DNA of 64,000 nucleotides from NCBI GenBank assembly GCA_030248195.1, contig JASAND010021304.1, positions 1 through 64,000 on the forward strand, given 5' to 3'. The notes under the pieces were generated by a model. It was not told the origin of the DNA, did no database searches, and worked only from the letters and a program-made list of their open reading frames with translations. This document shows positions 10,095 to 20,879 of the stretch, piece by piece. Every line of letters begins with the position of its first letter. Position 1 is the stretch's first letter. The position numbers and the translations under genes were made by a program. This stretch comes from Trissonchulus latispiculum. Its lineage: Eukaryota > Nematoda > Enoplea > Enoplida > Ironidae.

Positions 10095-12695
10095 CCAAAT
10101 TTGTCCGATTGGCCTACTTTTTGGCGAAAATATAGAGCATTGTTGTGGTAAAAAATACTCTGTCGTTGGTTCGTAGGGCCTTTTTGTTTAAAGATTAAAA
10201 TGGTCGGATTAAATGGATTAAAAAATTATCAGGATTAAAATTGTAATTGCTATTTCTTAATGCTGGATTAAACTGATTCAAATTAACTCTTCCATTTTTT
10301 AATCCGAAGTGTGAATAAAGAAACAGGATTAGATTAAAAGTTTAATCCTTGGTACATAAAAAAAGTAGGATCAAATTTATTCCGTTTAACTCGTTTAACT
10401 CACTGGATTAAATGTTGATCTGTGTCAACAGAGGTGCTATATATTTCTTTAATGCGGATTAATTTTAATCTAATCCATTTAATTTTCTAAATAGGGCCTT
10501 AGCTGCCTTCTAGCCAAGTGCAGTCGTCGGGTTTATGTGCCCGCCCCCCACCATTTTTCAAAAATACCAACATAATTAATTAAAAATCTCTGCAGGCTGC
10601 AAGACCCAGGCTACAAGGTTGCCATTTGCCAATATGATTTGGCACGAAAATTTTTGGCTAAAGAAAGAAATATTTTATTTTTAATAAGGCTGTAATTTGG
10701 CATCAAAGAAGGCCTTATAGGAGTATATACTCATTTATGCCAAATGGAAAAAAATTCTGCCCAGTGAAAAAATTTTTGTCAACTTTAATCTCCAAAAATT
10801 GCCGAAACCGCCATTTTCAGTCTGTCGGATTCTGTGTGGAGGCTTTCTGCAGCCATAGAAGTAGCAAACCTTCACTAATCGAGCTGAAATCATTGGTGGG
10901 TGTGTAATCGACCATGCTAAGTTCTAATAACTCAAAAAATGTTAATTTCAAAAATTTGGATTTTTCGATTTTTGGTGTACCATTGCCAGGAAAAGGCAAG
11001 TTTGGGAGTTTTTGCAGATTAAAGTTGACACTTGACATAGAAATTTTTTCACCCGGAAGAATTTTCCATTTCGCACAAATGAGTACTCCTACTGGGCCTC
11101 CCTTTATGCCAAGTTGCAGCCGTATAGCTCGCACTAGTTATAAAAATATATATTCCTTTCGTTAGCCAAAAATTTTTAATTTTTGACTAAACTTCAACCC
11201 TGCAGAGGAATTCCCTTAGATGCAGATAAGATAGAGACGTCTAGTATTTTTCTGCAGGCAGAGGCACACGTGCCAAATCATATTGGCAAATGGCAGCTTT
11301 GATGTTTGTGCCTAGTAGCCAGCAGAGATTTGTAATTAATTATGTTGTTAGTTGTGAAAAGGGGGGAGGGTCGGGCACAAAAACCCTACGACTGCACATG
11401 GATGCATGCAGTGTTTTTTTGAAAATCGGTACTGTGTCAAACTTGTGTCCAGCTAATTTTATTTGTGTCCAGCTAAGAAAAGTTGTGTCCAGAAACAAAA
11501 TTTCGCGCAGCGTTAATATAATGTATTATATAATTATATAATATATAATATATTATATAAGTGGTATTTAACTCTTTATTTTAGTGTAGGAATAAAATTT
11601 GTTATTATGCAAATAAATTATATGTATATATATAGTTGTCTATTGTTTGCAATTGTCTAGCAATTTGCAAGGGTCACCGATGCCACACTTTTCTTGTTGG
11701 CGTCGCAAGCCACAGGACAAGAATTTTGACAAGAATATAAAATTTAAACGTAGAGATGGGGGGTCTGGGGGCGGAGCCCCCCAGAAGCCGAGAAAATTTT
11801 GTAAAACTGACGAAAATCCTTGATGGAAACACTCAAAACTTTGATTTCGGCAGCCAGTAAAGACCCAAAATATAAACAAGCTGCCACAGGGCGAAAATTG
11901 TTTAAAATTATGGTTTGGCAGCATTTACAAATGGGTTATTCTCTTGTGCAATTTGGTGTCTAAACTGGTTAGGTATGTAAGTATATATATATTTCCACGA
12001 CTCTGTATATACAACGAATGCACACAACTTCACAGAACACTAGAGTGAGTGTGGTTACTATGTGTACGCAAGTATATACTTCTTCAGATATTTTAGGAAA
12101 TTAGTTTATATATATACTAAAAGAATTTCATTGCATAAGCCTTCACTAAGTGGTATTCTATCTCGGACAGCACTGAAAGACATGAATATAGAAATTCGCG
12201 CCGAAGGCGCGAAATTTGTTTGGAATTTTACGCAAAAAGTACCTGAAACACTTGTATTTACCAGAGATAACTGAAAATTTCTACTCAAGGTCAAAAATTT
12301 TTGCGGAAAAGTTGCGGATTTTTCAAAAAAAGTGCCGAATGTCGTAATGTGTTGTGGAAAGATTAACCAAGCTAAGATAGGTCGTGACCAAAGCCTAAAG
12401 GAGAAAAATGTAAGAATAAGAGCGGGGGGTCTGGGGGGCGATATCCCCCCAGAAAAGTTAGAGCTTTTTTAATGATTTGGGATGCTCAGGAATTTTTTCT
12501 GGACACTTCTCTATGAAAAATTTAGCTGTGTCTACCTTGTGTCCAGCTAAAAATTTTTGTGTCCAGCTAAAAAAATTTGTGTCTGGACACGCTCCTGGAC
12601 ACAAAAAAAACCGTGGATGCATGGCATCTAAGAAACAAAGACCAAGTATTTTTTGACCACACGCTCTATTACTTCGCCAAAATGTAGGCCAATCG
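10095..12695. mobile_element. Large element with about 60-bp terminal inverted repeats, containing a nested foldback
   Basis: The sequence GTCCGATTGGCCTAC...TTTTTGGCGAA at about 10103-10165 recurs inverted at about 12640-12695, where it reads TTCGCCAAAATGTAGGCC then AATCGGAC. The interior carries the smaller foldback at 10519-11395. It also has two clusters of TGTGTCCAGCTAA repeats (11446-11490, 12530-12600) and two hairpins of the CTGGGGG-loop-CCCCCAG type (about 11760-11795, 12428-12455). Outer ends and target duplication could not be fixed. No transposase frame was found. Confidence 0.55.
10519..11395. mobile_element. Foldback (long inverted repeat) element, copy 1
   Basis: The left end GTGCAGTCGTCGGGTTT and the right end, ending CCCTACGACTGCAC, are inverted copies. 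The arms extend through CCAACATAATTAATTA and TTGCCATTTGCCAATATG on both sides. A related copy lies at about 13440-14285. Confidence 0.65.
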
Positions 12696-12699
12696 GACA

Positions 12700-13150
12700 A
12701 CGACGGGGCAAACGTTGCTCCAGCCTATATCCCAACATAATATACGCAATTTCATGTTTACGAAACACCAGAGAAGCACTGTCATGCAAAAACTAAAGTT
12801 GGACACCGGATATTTTTTCATTTCCGTATATCCTCCTATTTCGCGTTAACGTATTTCCGATTATCCGTCTATTGCAAACTTAAGTTCGAGAAAATTTTTC
12901 GATTCTGCAGTTAAACTTTTAATTTTTCAGCCAATTTTTTGTAACGCTGTAAATTTGTGGCATACAGACAAGACAAGAAACATTTGTTTCAATTATTTTA
13001 GAGAAATTTTTAAATACATTTTAAACATTTTGAAATTTTTGGCAAAAATCCTGCTAACTTTTTGTTACTTTGTCTGAAATGAACAGGGATATCCGGATAG
13101 TTTTCCATAATCGGATACTAAAAATTATCCGGATATCGGGTGACCATCAG
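12700..13150. other. No gene seen; AT-rich intron
   Basis: AT-rich sequence adjoining the donor of the 13161-13250 exon. It contains short runs of a repeated GGATATCCGGATA-like word (13080-13140). Confidence 0.4.
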
Positions 13151-13160
13151 TAGCAATTAC

Positions 13161-13250
13161 CTCCTGCTTCCGCTTGATAGTAGTAACATCACCACTGCTC
13201 TGCTGGACGGTAATCAATTCCAGTTCTGCGTCCAAGATCTCTCGTCCAAC
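13161..13250 (-). CDS. Exon of an unrecognised gene
   Basis: A clean 90-base exon: acceptor ctgttgttcag above 13250 and donor GAG|GTAATT at 13161/13160, in phase 0 at both ends. It encodes V-G-R-E-I-L-D-A-E-L-E-L-I-T-V-Q-Q-S-S-G followed by D-V-T-T-I-K-R-K-Q-E. The other two phases hit stops. Phase 0 to phase 0 makes it directly joinable to the 9620-9713 exon. The sequence is amphipathic and charged with no family match that I recognise. It lies about 14 kb downstream of the last certain Shaw exon on the same strand, but the phases do not join directly, so a missing exon or a separate gene is required. Confidence 0.6.
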
Positions 13251-13439
13251 CTGAACAACAGAACAATGTCAGTAAACGCTGATCTCATCTCTCCCCATTC
13301 CGCACCGCCCACAACAACAGTACATAATATAAGAGTTAACTACATTGTCAGAGCAAAAACTATGATCTGCTCGCTAACGGCCTGCCCCCCCCATAAATCA
13401 CTACCTAGTTGAAACAGGGGTACACTCAGTCACACTATG

Positions 13440-14285
13440 TTTAAGTGCTCTCCCCGTTTTTCACAACTACCAACATAATTAATTAAAAATCTCTGCTGGC
13501 TGCAAGACCCTGATTAGAAGGTTGCCTTTTGCCAATATGATTTGCACATCTGCCCCTATCTGCAGAAAAATACTAGATGTCTGTATCTTATCTGCATCTA
13601 AGGGAATTAATCTTCAAAGTTGAAGTTTCGGCAAAAAGTTAAAAATTTTTGGCTAACGAAAGGAATATATATTTTATTACTAGTGCGAGCTATACGGCTG
13701 CAACTTGGCATAAAGGGAGGCCATGTAGGAATACTCATTTGTGCGAAATGGTAAATTCTTCCGGGTGAAAAAATTTCTATGTCAACTTTAATCTTCAAAA
13801 ACTGCCAAAATTGCCTTTTTCTGGCAATGGTACACCAAAAATCGAAAAATCCAAATTTTTGAAACTAACATTTTTTTGAGTTATTTGAACTCAGCGTGGT
13901 CGAATACACACCCACTAACGATTTCAGCTCGATTAGTGAAGGTTTGCTACTTCTATGGCTGCAGAAAGCCTCCACACAGGATCCGACAGACTGAAAATGG
14001 CGGTTTCGGCAATTTTTCGAGATTAAATTTGTCAAAAATTTTTTCACTCTGCAGAATTTCTTGCCATTTGGCACAAATGAGTACTCCTACAGGGCCTCCT
14101 TTTATGCCAAATTACAGCCGTATAGCTCGCAATAGTAATAAAATATATATTCCTTTCGTTAGCCAAAATTTTTTAATTTTTGACGAAACTTCAACTTTGC
14201 AGAGTAGTTCCCTTAGATGCAGATAAGATAGAGACGTCTAGTATATTTCTTCAGGCAGACGCACACATTTTGGACAAAAAATCAC
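13440..14285. mobile_element. Foldback element, copy 2 of the 10.5-kb family
   Basis: Shares CCAACATAATTAATTAAAA, the AAATTTTTGGCTAACGAAAG segment, the CACAAATGAGTACTCCTAC segment and GCAGATAAGATAGAGACGTC with the 10.5-kb element. These occur in both orientations inside this copy (for example the AGCTATACGGCTGCAA segment near 13690 and its inverse near 14120). The element is therefore an inverted-repeat foldback. The centre is near 13865. Confidence 0.65.
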
Positions 14286-14349
14286 AAAACTTTATGCTTA
14301 TGTCACTAAAACAAGTAGGAATCAACCAACCTTTCCACTTAAATCTACC

Positions 14350-14420
14350 ACGGTGTGAGTCTTAAACTCAGGATACTCAGGATACTGAGATAGCAAAGCC
14401 AGCTGTGCTACATCTGGCGG
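14350..14420 (-). mobile_element. Possible tRNA-derived SINE head
   Basis: On the minus strand TAGCACAGCTGG matches the Pol III A-box consensus exactly (14399-14410). About 30 bases on, GAGTTTAAGACTC is a weak B-box-like word. There is no acceptor stem, so it is not a tRNA gene. Confidence 0.3.
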
Positions 14421-14679
14421 CTTATCCTTGCAGATATTACGCGGATGCATGAGTCGATAAATTGACATTGTACAACAGCATTAAAACCAAATTTTAAAAT
14501 TGAGATAATTCTGAAACAAACATTCACATTTCATCAGCTACGTATGTATATACGTATGTATTTTATTGATGATAGGGTTGGTTTTTTCCGGAAAAAAGAT
14601 TGCTGGAAAAAACATTTTTTCCGGTTTGTTTCCATTTTTTCCTTTTTTTCCGGTCACTCCAGAATTACACAATGTGCTA

Positions 14680-15175
14680 AAAGTTGCGTTTTTTCATGTT
14701 TATGTCATGTGGAGTGGAGCATGAGTGACCGCGAATATGGGTTGTTCAGCGAAGCTGGTCCATATTAGTACTTGTTTGCAAAATTTCGGACTATTGCAAC
14801 TTACCTGTAGCTAGTCATAGGCCGTGCTGTACTTCAGCAGCACTCTACTGCTGCGCAACCAGATGCAAACCTTACTGTCGCTGAAGGAAACTCATACGGC
14901 ACGATTTGCAATGCTCTGCCACACTTGTGTGCAAAACTTCGGACTATTGCAAACTTACCTGTAGCTAGTTATAGGCCGTGCTGTACTTCAGCAGCACTCT
15001 ACTGCAGCGCAACCAGATGCAAACTTTACTGTCGGTGAAGGAAACTCATAAGGCATGATTTGCAATGAACTGCCGCACTTGTGTGCAAAATTTCGGACGA
15101 TTGCAACTTACCTGTAGCTAGCTATAGGCCGTGCTATACTTCAGCAGCACTCTACTGCAGCACAACCACATAGTA
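14680..15175. repeat. 153/154-bp satellite monomers (locus 1)
   Basis: Tandem monomers containing GCCGTGCTGTACTTCAGCAG, CGCAACCAGATGCAAAC and CACTTGTGTGCAAAA. The word GTGCTGT (GTGCTAT in the last copy) falls at 14824, 14978 and 15131, giving spacings of 154 and 153. The same monomer forms arrays at 54.2-54.66 kb and 62.2-62.9 kb, and a single inverted piece lies near 19250-19310. Confidence 0.85.
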
Positions 15176-16390
15176 ACATCGTAATAAGTATACAAAACGT
15201 ATCTATAGTAGTTTGTCATGTCCTAAACTATCTGTATGCCGAATTTCAAATACCAGTGACGAATGAATAACTTGTTATCGACGGTGCTGTGTTTGGGACA
15301 GCACATACAGCACGGTGGAAGCTAGAGAGTGCACCAACTAACATAGCTACAGTTCCCCCTTACTACAGACATAATTTTCACCAAGTTTCATATGCTTAGC
15401 CGTTTACAGTAAGTCTACAGACAGCGTGCTATGGTTGCTGCATAATAGTACAGCACGATAGTAGCACCGCACAGAGCTGCGACTATGCTCATCGTGTTCA
15501 GCGACCCCGATAACCCTTATATGCGTCCCACTAAATGGCTCCAAACTGCATATTTAGGCCTATTTTTGACTATTTTCTGTGGAGTTGGGACTTAGAAATT
15601 CTTCCGAAAATGGCCATTTGGACCGACTTCCTTTGGGCCGGCCGCCTGAACGGTCCAGGACCTAAATCAAAAATCGGCCAACGTTACGCACTAGTATCCC
15701 CTCCGTACATGTTCATGCAACAAACCGCGTGTCTCTAGCTTGTTCCCTGAGCCCTGTGGGCGTGACACAAAATGGCCGTTTTTTGGCCAAAAATGGGTGG
15801 GTCGGACGGCAAAACGGACACCGGAAATGAGCTGGGCGCACCAGAAAACCCCTATGGGCAAAGTTTTGAGAGGCTATGCACAGTCCTATATGGTGTTCTT
15901 GGAAGTCGGTGCCGACATGACCCTCCCGACAGCAAAGTGGAACCAGCCCAGCAATATGGGTGGGTCCGACGGGTAAACTGCTTACGGGAATCAATTCGCC
16001 GTGCCAGAAAACCTTTGTATGAAAGAATTGAGCTTTCTAAGTTGAATACACAGAGAGAAATTTCGATTTTTCATTTTTCGAATTTTAACCATTTTTGACC
16101 GGCCACTGTGGTCGCATGGGAAGTGATAGAGAAACGAGACTTAGCTATTTAGTTAGTTCAATATATGTAGTTTCTGAATATAAAAAGAAATCGGCTCCAG
16201 CTCTTAACGTTCGAGCTGCGCAGCGACCACAAAAATGGTCACTTTTCGCTCTGAGCCGACTTTGCGGCGCCGCTGCGGCGCTGTGGCGCACCTGCGGCAC
16301 TAAAAAGTAGCGATTCTTAAATGGCGTATGGGGTACTACCAGACCCTATACCCCTTTAGATCCGGCCTCCGCTGCAGATTACGTGAAAGA
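15176..16390. repeat. Composite repeat module following the satellite
   Basis: Starts with the segment CATAGTAACATCGTAATA, then ACCAACTAACATAGCTACAG, CAGCGTGCTATGGTTGCTGC, and the GGCCGGCC-containing part. These occur in the same order after the satellite at 54.66-55.4 kb and 62.89-63.95 kb, so the satellite and this module form one larger repeat. From about 15.77 kb it passes into the arm sequence of the 57.6-60.6-kb inverted-repeat family. Confidence 0.75.
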
Positions 16391-17345
16391 GGCGGAAAGT
16401 CAGGACAAAACGACCATAAAATAAGAGAAACCGGAAAAAAAACATCGCCTCCATAACCGGTCCGGGGCGCAACTTTTTAACTGTAAGTGATACGGGGCTG
16501 AAACTTCACAGACATACTAAACAACATAGCTACAGTTCCCCCTTACTACAGACATAATTTTCACCAAATTTCATATGTTTAGCCGTTTACAGTAAGTCTC
16601 TCAAGCGTCTTCCCTGAGTCCTGTAGCTTTGACAAAAAATTGGCCATTTTTGGCCATTTTAGCGACAAGTCCACTTTTGGCCGGCCGTACAGATGGCTGG
16701 CCGGGCCGGGCGCGCAAAAAAAGTAGCGATTATTAAATGGCGCATGGGGTACTACCAGACCCTATACCCCTTTAGATCCGGCCTCCGTTGCAGATTACGT
16801 GAAAGAGGTCGGAAAGTCAGGACAATACGACCATTAAATAAGAGAAACCGGAAAAAAACATCGCCGCCATAACCGGTCCGGGGCGCAACTTTTTAACTGT
16901 AAGTGATACGGGGCTGAAACTTCACAGACATACTAAACTCGATGTGCTCTACAATTTGCGCATGAAATCTGCGCAGTATCTGCGCAGGATTTTGCGCAGG
17001 CTCTGCGCAGCTTATTTTACGGTGTCTCCAGGGACTTTTGACACATATTATAGGGGTCGCTGCCGCGACCCCTATGATATCATAGGGGTCGCGGTAGCGA
17101 CCCCTATAATATGAGTCAAAACGCCCCAATGACAGCCTTCAGAGGCGCTGCGCAGATTCCTGCGCAGATCCTGCGCAAATTTTGTGCGCAAAAGAAAGCC
17201 CATGACGAGTTTAGTATAATTAAAAAATTTCATCCCCCCAACAATTACCGTTAAAAAGTTGCACCCGCCGGCAGTTATGTCGGCGATGTTTTTTTTCCGG
17301 TGTCTCCGTTTTACCCTCGTATGTCACCATTTTGTAGCCTCTTTC
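16390..17345. mobile_element. Two hairpin-terminated inverted-repeat elements abutting head to head
   Basis: One element end, ...GCGACCCCTATG, finishes at 17076. A second, inverted end (CATAGGGGTCGC...) begins at 17081, with only ATAT between. Each end is itself a small palindrome, so the junction is a double hairpin (about 17047-17112). Both flanks then carry the same subterminal sequence inverted: TGCGCAG clusters, the phrase AACTTTTTAACTGTAAG and its inverse, and CCGGAAAAAAACATCGCC and its inverse. This is the same family as 57559-60559. Confidence 0.75.
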
Positions 17346-17502
17346 ACAGAATGTAGCGAGGTTCAGACACCTATTGCGGTATATCATCAATATATATAGG
17401 TTACTGACTTTCGATATATGTGGTCACCGCCGCGCCACAGTGCGCCGCAGCGCCACAGTGGCGCCACAAAGTCGGCTCAGAACGTCGAAATGGCCAAAAG
17501 TA

Positions 17503-17998
17503 CAGTCCCGGCTGAAAGTAACACTCCCTTTTGCTTGCGAGCCATTCGCGTGCAACTCGCGAAAATTCGTAGTGCTTTTTATACAACGCTCGCGTTTGCT
17601 CGCAGCGTTTTTCTACATAGGCTTTTTCTTTTTTCTTTCGTCTACTCCTGTTTTCAAATTTTTTCTACAGCTTCTTCTGTGCTGCTGCTTACGCTACGTA
17701 CTACACAAAGTTTATACAATGCTGTCTAATACACACGCGTATATATAGGTAATCATGTATTTGCGTATATGTGCTCACAGCAAATCAAGCAGTGCAGTTC
17801 AGCAGCAAGCTATGATGCTTATGCATATATAGACAGCGTAGCAATGAAATAGTTTTGACAAACTGAACAAAAGTGTTTCAAAGAAAGAAGTATAAAAAAC
17901 TAGCTGCTCGTGGAAACTTGCGAACATTTTTTGCCAATGTTCGCGAGCAATTCGCGAATTGCTCGCGAAAAAATGAGGGTTACTTTCAGCCGGGACTG
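17503..17998. mobile_element. Tc1/mariner-like MITE, TA target duplication
   Basis: Ends CAGTCCCGGCTGAAAGTAAC and its exact inverse complement at the right. TA lies outside each end (17501-17502 and 17999-18000). The arms continue with imperfect inverted similarity rich in GCGAA/TTCGC words. It is 496 bp long with no transposase. The end sequence and TA duplication are what is expected of the Tc1/mariner superfamily. Confidence 0.8.
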
Positions 17999-18199
17999 TA
18001 TGCCTGGGATTAGCTTCTTTCCAGCTCTTTGTGCAAATACAAATCAGACAAGTTATATATGGTTGATAAGGACATATATCCGGATTATGACGTTTGAAGT
18101 CGGATCTTTGATATGTTGCGCCACAGCGCCACACTGGCCCGCCAAAGTTGGTACCCATGGTTGGAATAGTTTTAGTTGCTGTATATAGCATACAGCACT

Positions 18200-18900
18200 C
18201 TACTGCAGCGCAACTAAATTGGGCTTATTCTACTGGGGGGGGGGGCAGTGGGCGGGCACCCCGTAAACACCCTTCCCTCCCAAAAATCGCCTCCCGCACT
18301 CGTTAGGACATATAAACCCTTCCGTTTATCCTTATGCAACAAACCAAGTCTCTCTGGCGTCTTCCCTGAGTCCTGTAGCTTTGACAAAAAATTGGCCATT
18401 TTTGGCCATTTTAGCGCCAAGTCCACTTTTGGCCGGCCGTACAGATGGCTGGCCGGGCCGGGCAGCGAAAAAATATCAAAAAGGTTCACTTTCGGGGTAT
18501 ATACGTTCAGAAAAACCAAACTTCACCTGCTGAAAATGCCCATATCGTTCTAACACTCCAACAGAAAATTGCATTTTTCCAAGCGTGACTTACACGGAAA
18601 AAAACGGACCAAACTTGTCCGCAAGCGAAAATTTTCAAACTTTTAAATTTTGACCAAAACTTTTTCGCGACTTGTAGTACTCGTCGTGTAGATTCCAACG
18701 ATACCAAGAAGTTTGGTTTTTATGAGAGTAGTGTTTGTGTTAACGCACCTTTTGGACAATTTTCCGGTGCCCGGCCCGAGGTGCCCTGACCGCTAAGATG
18801 GCCAAAAAAGGCCAATTTTGTGTCACGGCTACAGGGCACAAGGAACAAGCTAGAGAGACGCGGCTTTTTGCATAAGAAACTTCGGGATGGGTAGCGTGTC
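18200..18900. repeat. GGCCGGCC module; contains an unoccupied insertion site
   Basis: Copy of the module also found at 55.1-55.5 plus 61.25-61.37 kb and at 63.6-64.0 kb (phrases TTATGCAACAAACCA, TGACAAAAAATTGGCCAT, GGCCGGGCCGGGCAGCG). Around 18597-18625 the sequence CGGACCAAACTTGTCCG is continuous. In the 55/61-kb copy this site is split by a 5.75-kb insertion between CGGACATA and TAACTTGTCCG. Confidence 0.75.
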
Positions 18901-19054
18901 ATAACGAGGAAAACCCCTTGAACCCCCCTTGGGTGCGGCCTTGTTTATAGGGTAAATTTTGAAAAATTTTTCCTGATTTTTACCCATTTTTAAGCATTTT
19001 TTAGCTATTTTAAGCTTAAATTTAAGTTAAAAATAGTCAATTTTTTAGCTCAGC

Positions 19055-19512
19055 AGCAAAAACTAGCTATTTTTAGACATTTTCTAAAAAATTTTCTTCC
19101 CCTCCCCCCAGACCTGGGGGGACCCCCCCCCCCCAGAAATTTTTGCCTAGGAAAAAGCCAGATAGTCGCCTGAAATTGTCTTGAAATTCTCCAGACACGT
19201 GCAGTATAGCATTGGAAATGAAGCCGTATAAGTCTACTTTTTTTGGCAGTGACGTTTGCGTCTAGTTGGGCTGCAGTAGAGTGCTGCTCAAGTACAGCAC
19301 GGCCTATGCCGGTGGCGGAGCCACAGGACATGGCAGGGAATCCAATATATAGATGGGGGTGATTTCGGGGGGGAGGGAGGGCATTTGCGTCAACTTCGGG
19401 ACCCCCCCGTAAAATATACTTGATTGATAATGTTGGCTGGCACTCTGGGGTTTGTCCAGGCAAAAATAAGTGGGGGGACGCCCCCCCCCCCACTGGTGGG
19501 GGGATGCAACCA
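19055..19512. repeat. Poly-G/poly-C rich segment in an inverted module copy
   Basis: Runs of 6-11 C or G (about 19095-19135, 19365-19410, 19475-19505) are interspersed with inverted pieces of the satellite module (19250-19310, then 19512-19640). A long minus open frame here (19050-19493) is a by-product of GC tracts (Pro/Gly) and not a gene. Confidence 0.6.
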
Positions 19513-19712
19513 TAGCACGCTGTCTGTAGACTTACTGTGAATGGCTAAACATATGAAACTTGTGGATAATTGTGTCTGTAGTAAGGGGGAACTATAGCTA
19601 TGTTAGTTGGTGTACTCTCTAGCTTAGGGGGGCTAGTTGGTGCACTATTGGGGGGGAATGGGCTAAAAATGCCGTATAAACGCCTGTTTGTCTGTTTTCT
19701 ACACATACTGCT

Positions 19713-20781
19713 ACAAGAACCAAAAATGCTCCTTCGTCGCATGTAGAATACATATGAGTACTCTCAGGCAGGTTGTACAAACACGGAAACTAGCCTGTAA
19801 AATGCATATGAGTGGCGTTGGGGTTGTAAATTAAAAAAAAAAATTGCAACGGCTTAACATATGAGCCTGTCCTACAACGAGGCTCATATTGGCGTATGTT
19901 ATAACTCATAATATATATAATTTGTCGATATGTGACCTCCATATCAATAGCACGTAAAGCTTTCTTTACAAAATTGTCCTTTACACATCTTGTTGCTAAG
20001 ACATTATACTGTGCATACGCATTATACGGCATGTCACTCTGCGCTCTGACTGAAAGCCAAGAGGGGAAAGCATTACGTATGTGAGACTAGAGTGTCATAG
20101 TGTTCCGATAATACAGTTGGTGTACTATAGTGCATACGGAAATAGTAGGTACCATGGTGTTTCGGGAAACATCCGCTTGCATGTATATACAGTTAAACTT
20201 GAGGTGTCGCAGTTCACTTCGTTCTGTCCATTTCTTTCAAGCCACAATGTCAACATGTTATGTCAATTCATTCGTTTTTTCTTTCATAAAGAAATAATGA
20301 AAAACGCCTGCCTGCAGTCACTAAGGCCATAGCCTTAGTCCGAACAGGAGAGAGCCAATGGGCGCTGTGAGCGCTCTTACCCTAAGAGCGCTCACAGCGC
20401 CCATTGGCTCTCTCCTGTTCGGACTAAGGCTACGGCCTTAGTGACTGCAGGCAGGCGTTTTTCATTATTTCTTTATGATTAATGCCTTGTATCCTTCGTG
20501 GATCCGCCTGCTGGCCAGCGTTTACTTTATTTTTCTTGACGTATATTCGTTTTTTCTTTAATATGATGACCTGATGATCTTTAAGAAGGCTGCACTGTGA
20601 CGCCAATATGAGCCTCGTTATAAGACAGGCTCATATGTTAAGCCGTTGCAACTTGTTTTCCTTAATTTACAACCTCAACGCCACTCATATGCATTTTACA
20701 GGCTACTTTCCGTGTTTGTACAACCTGCCTGAGAGTACTCATGTATTTTACATGCGACGAAGGAGCATTTTTGGTTCTTGT
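19713..20781. mobile_element. TIR element (about 190-bp arms) with a 195-bp central palindrome
   Basis: The left arm 19713-19900 starts ACAAGAACCAAAAATGCTCC. The right arm 20594-20781 ends with the inverse, GGAGCATTTTTGGTTCTTGT. Shared arm words include GTACAACCTGCCTGAGAGTA (right arm; inverse in the left) and CATATGAGTGGCGTTG (left arm; inverse in the right). The end sequence recurs at 45957, 51366 and 58707 and inverted at 62030, defining a family. There is no coding capacity. Confidence 0.75.
20284..20478. repeat. Near-perfect 195-bp palindrome (96-bp arms, 3-bp loop)
   Basis: Left arm 20284-20379, spacer CCC at 20380-20382, right arm 20383-20478. Reading the arms against each other shows one difference (GGCCATAGCC against GGCCGTAGCC). 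Fifteen bases, ATTCGTTTTTTCTTT, lie directly left of the palindrome (20269-20283) and again 66 bp to its right (20545-20559). Confidence 0.95.
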
Positions 20782-20879
20782 TTTCCATTCTTTTACATAT
20801 GTATGCGCAAAAAATAACCAACATAATATAATTCCGAACACCATGCGAAAGCAGATACTATTTTGACCACTTTTGGAAA

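Noticed and set aside
19050..19493. 147-residue minus-strand open frame
   Set aside because: Created by poly-C/poly-G tracts in repeat DNA; the translation is Pro/Gly runs.
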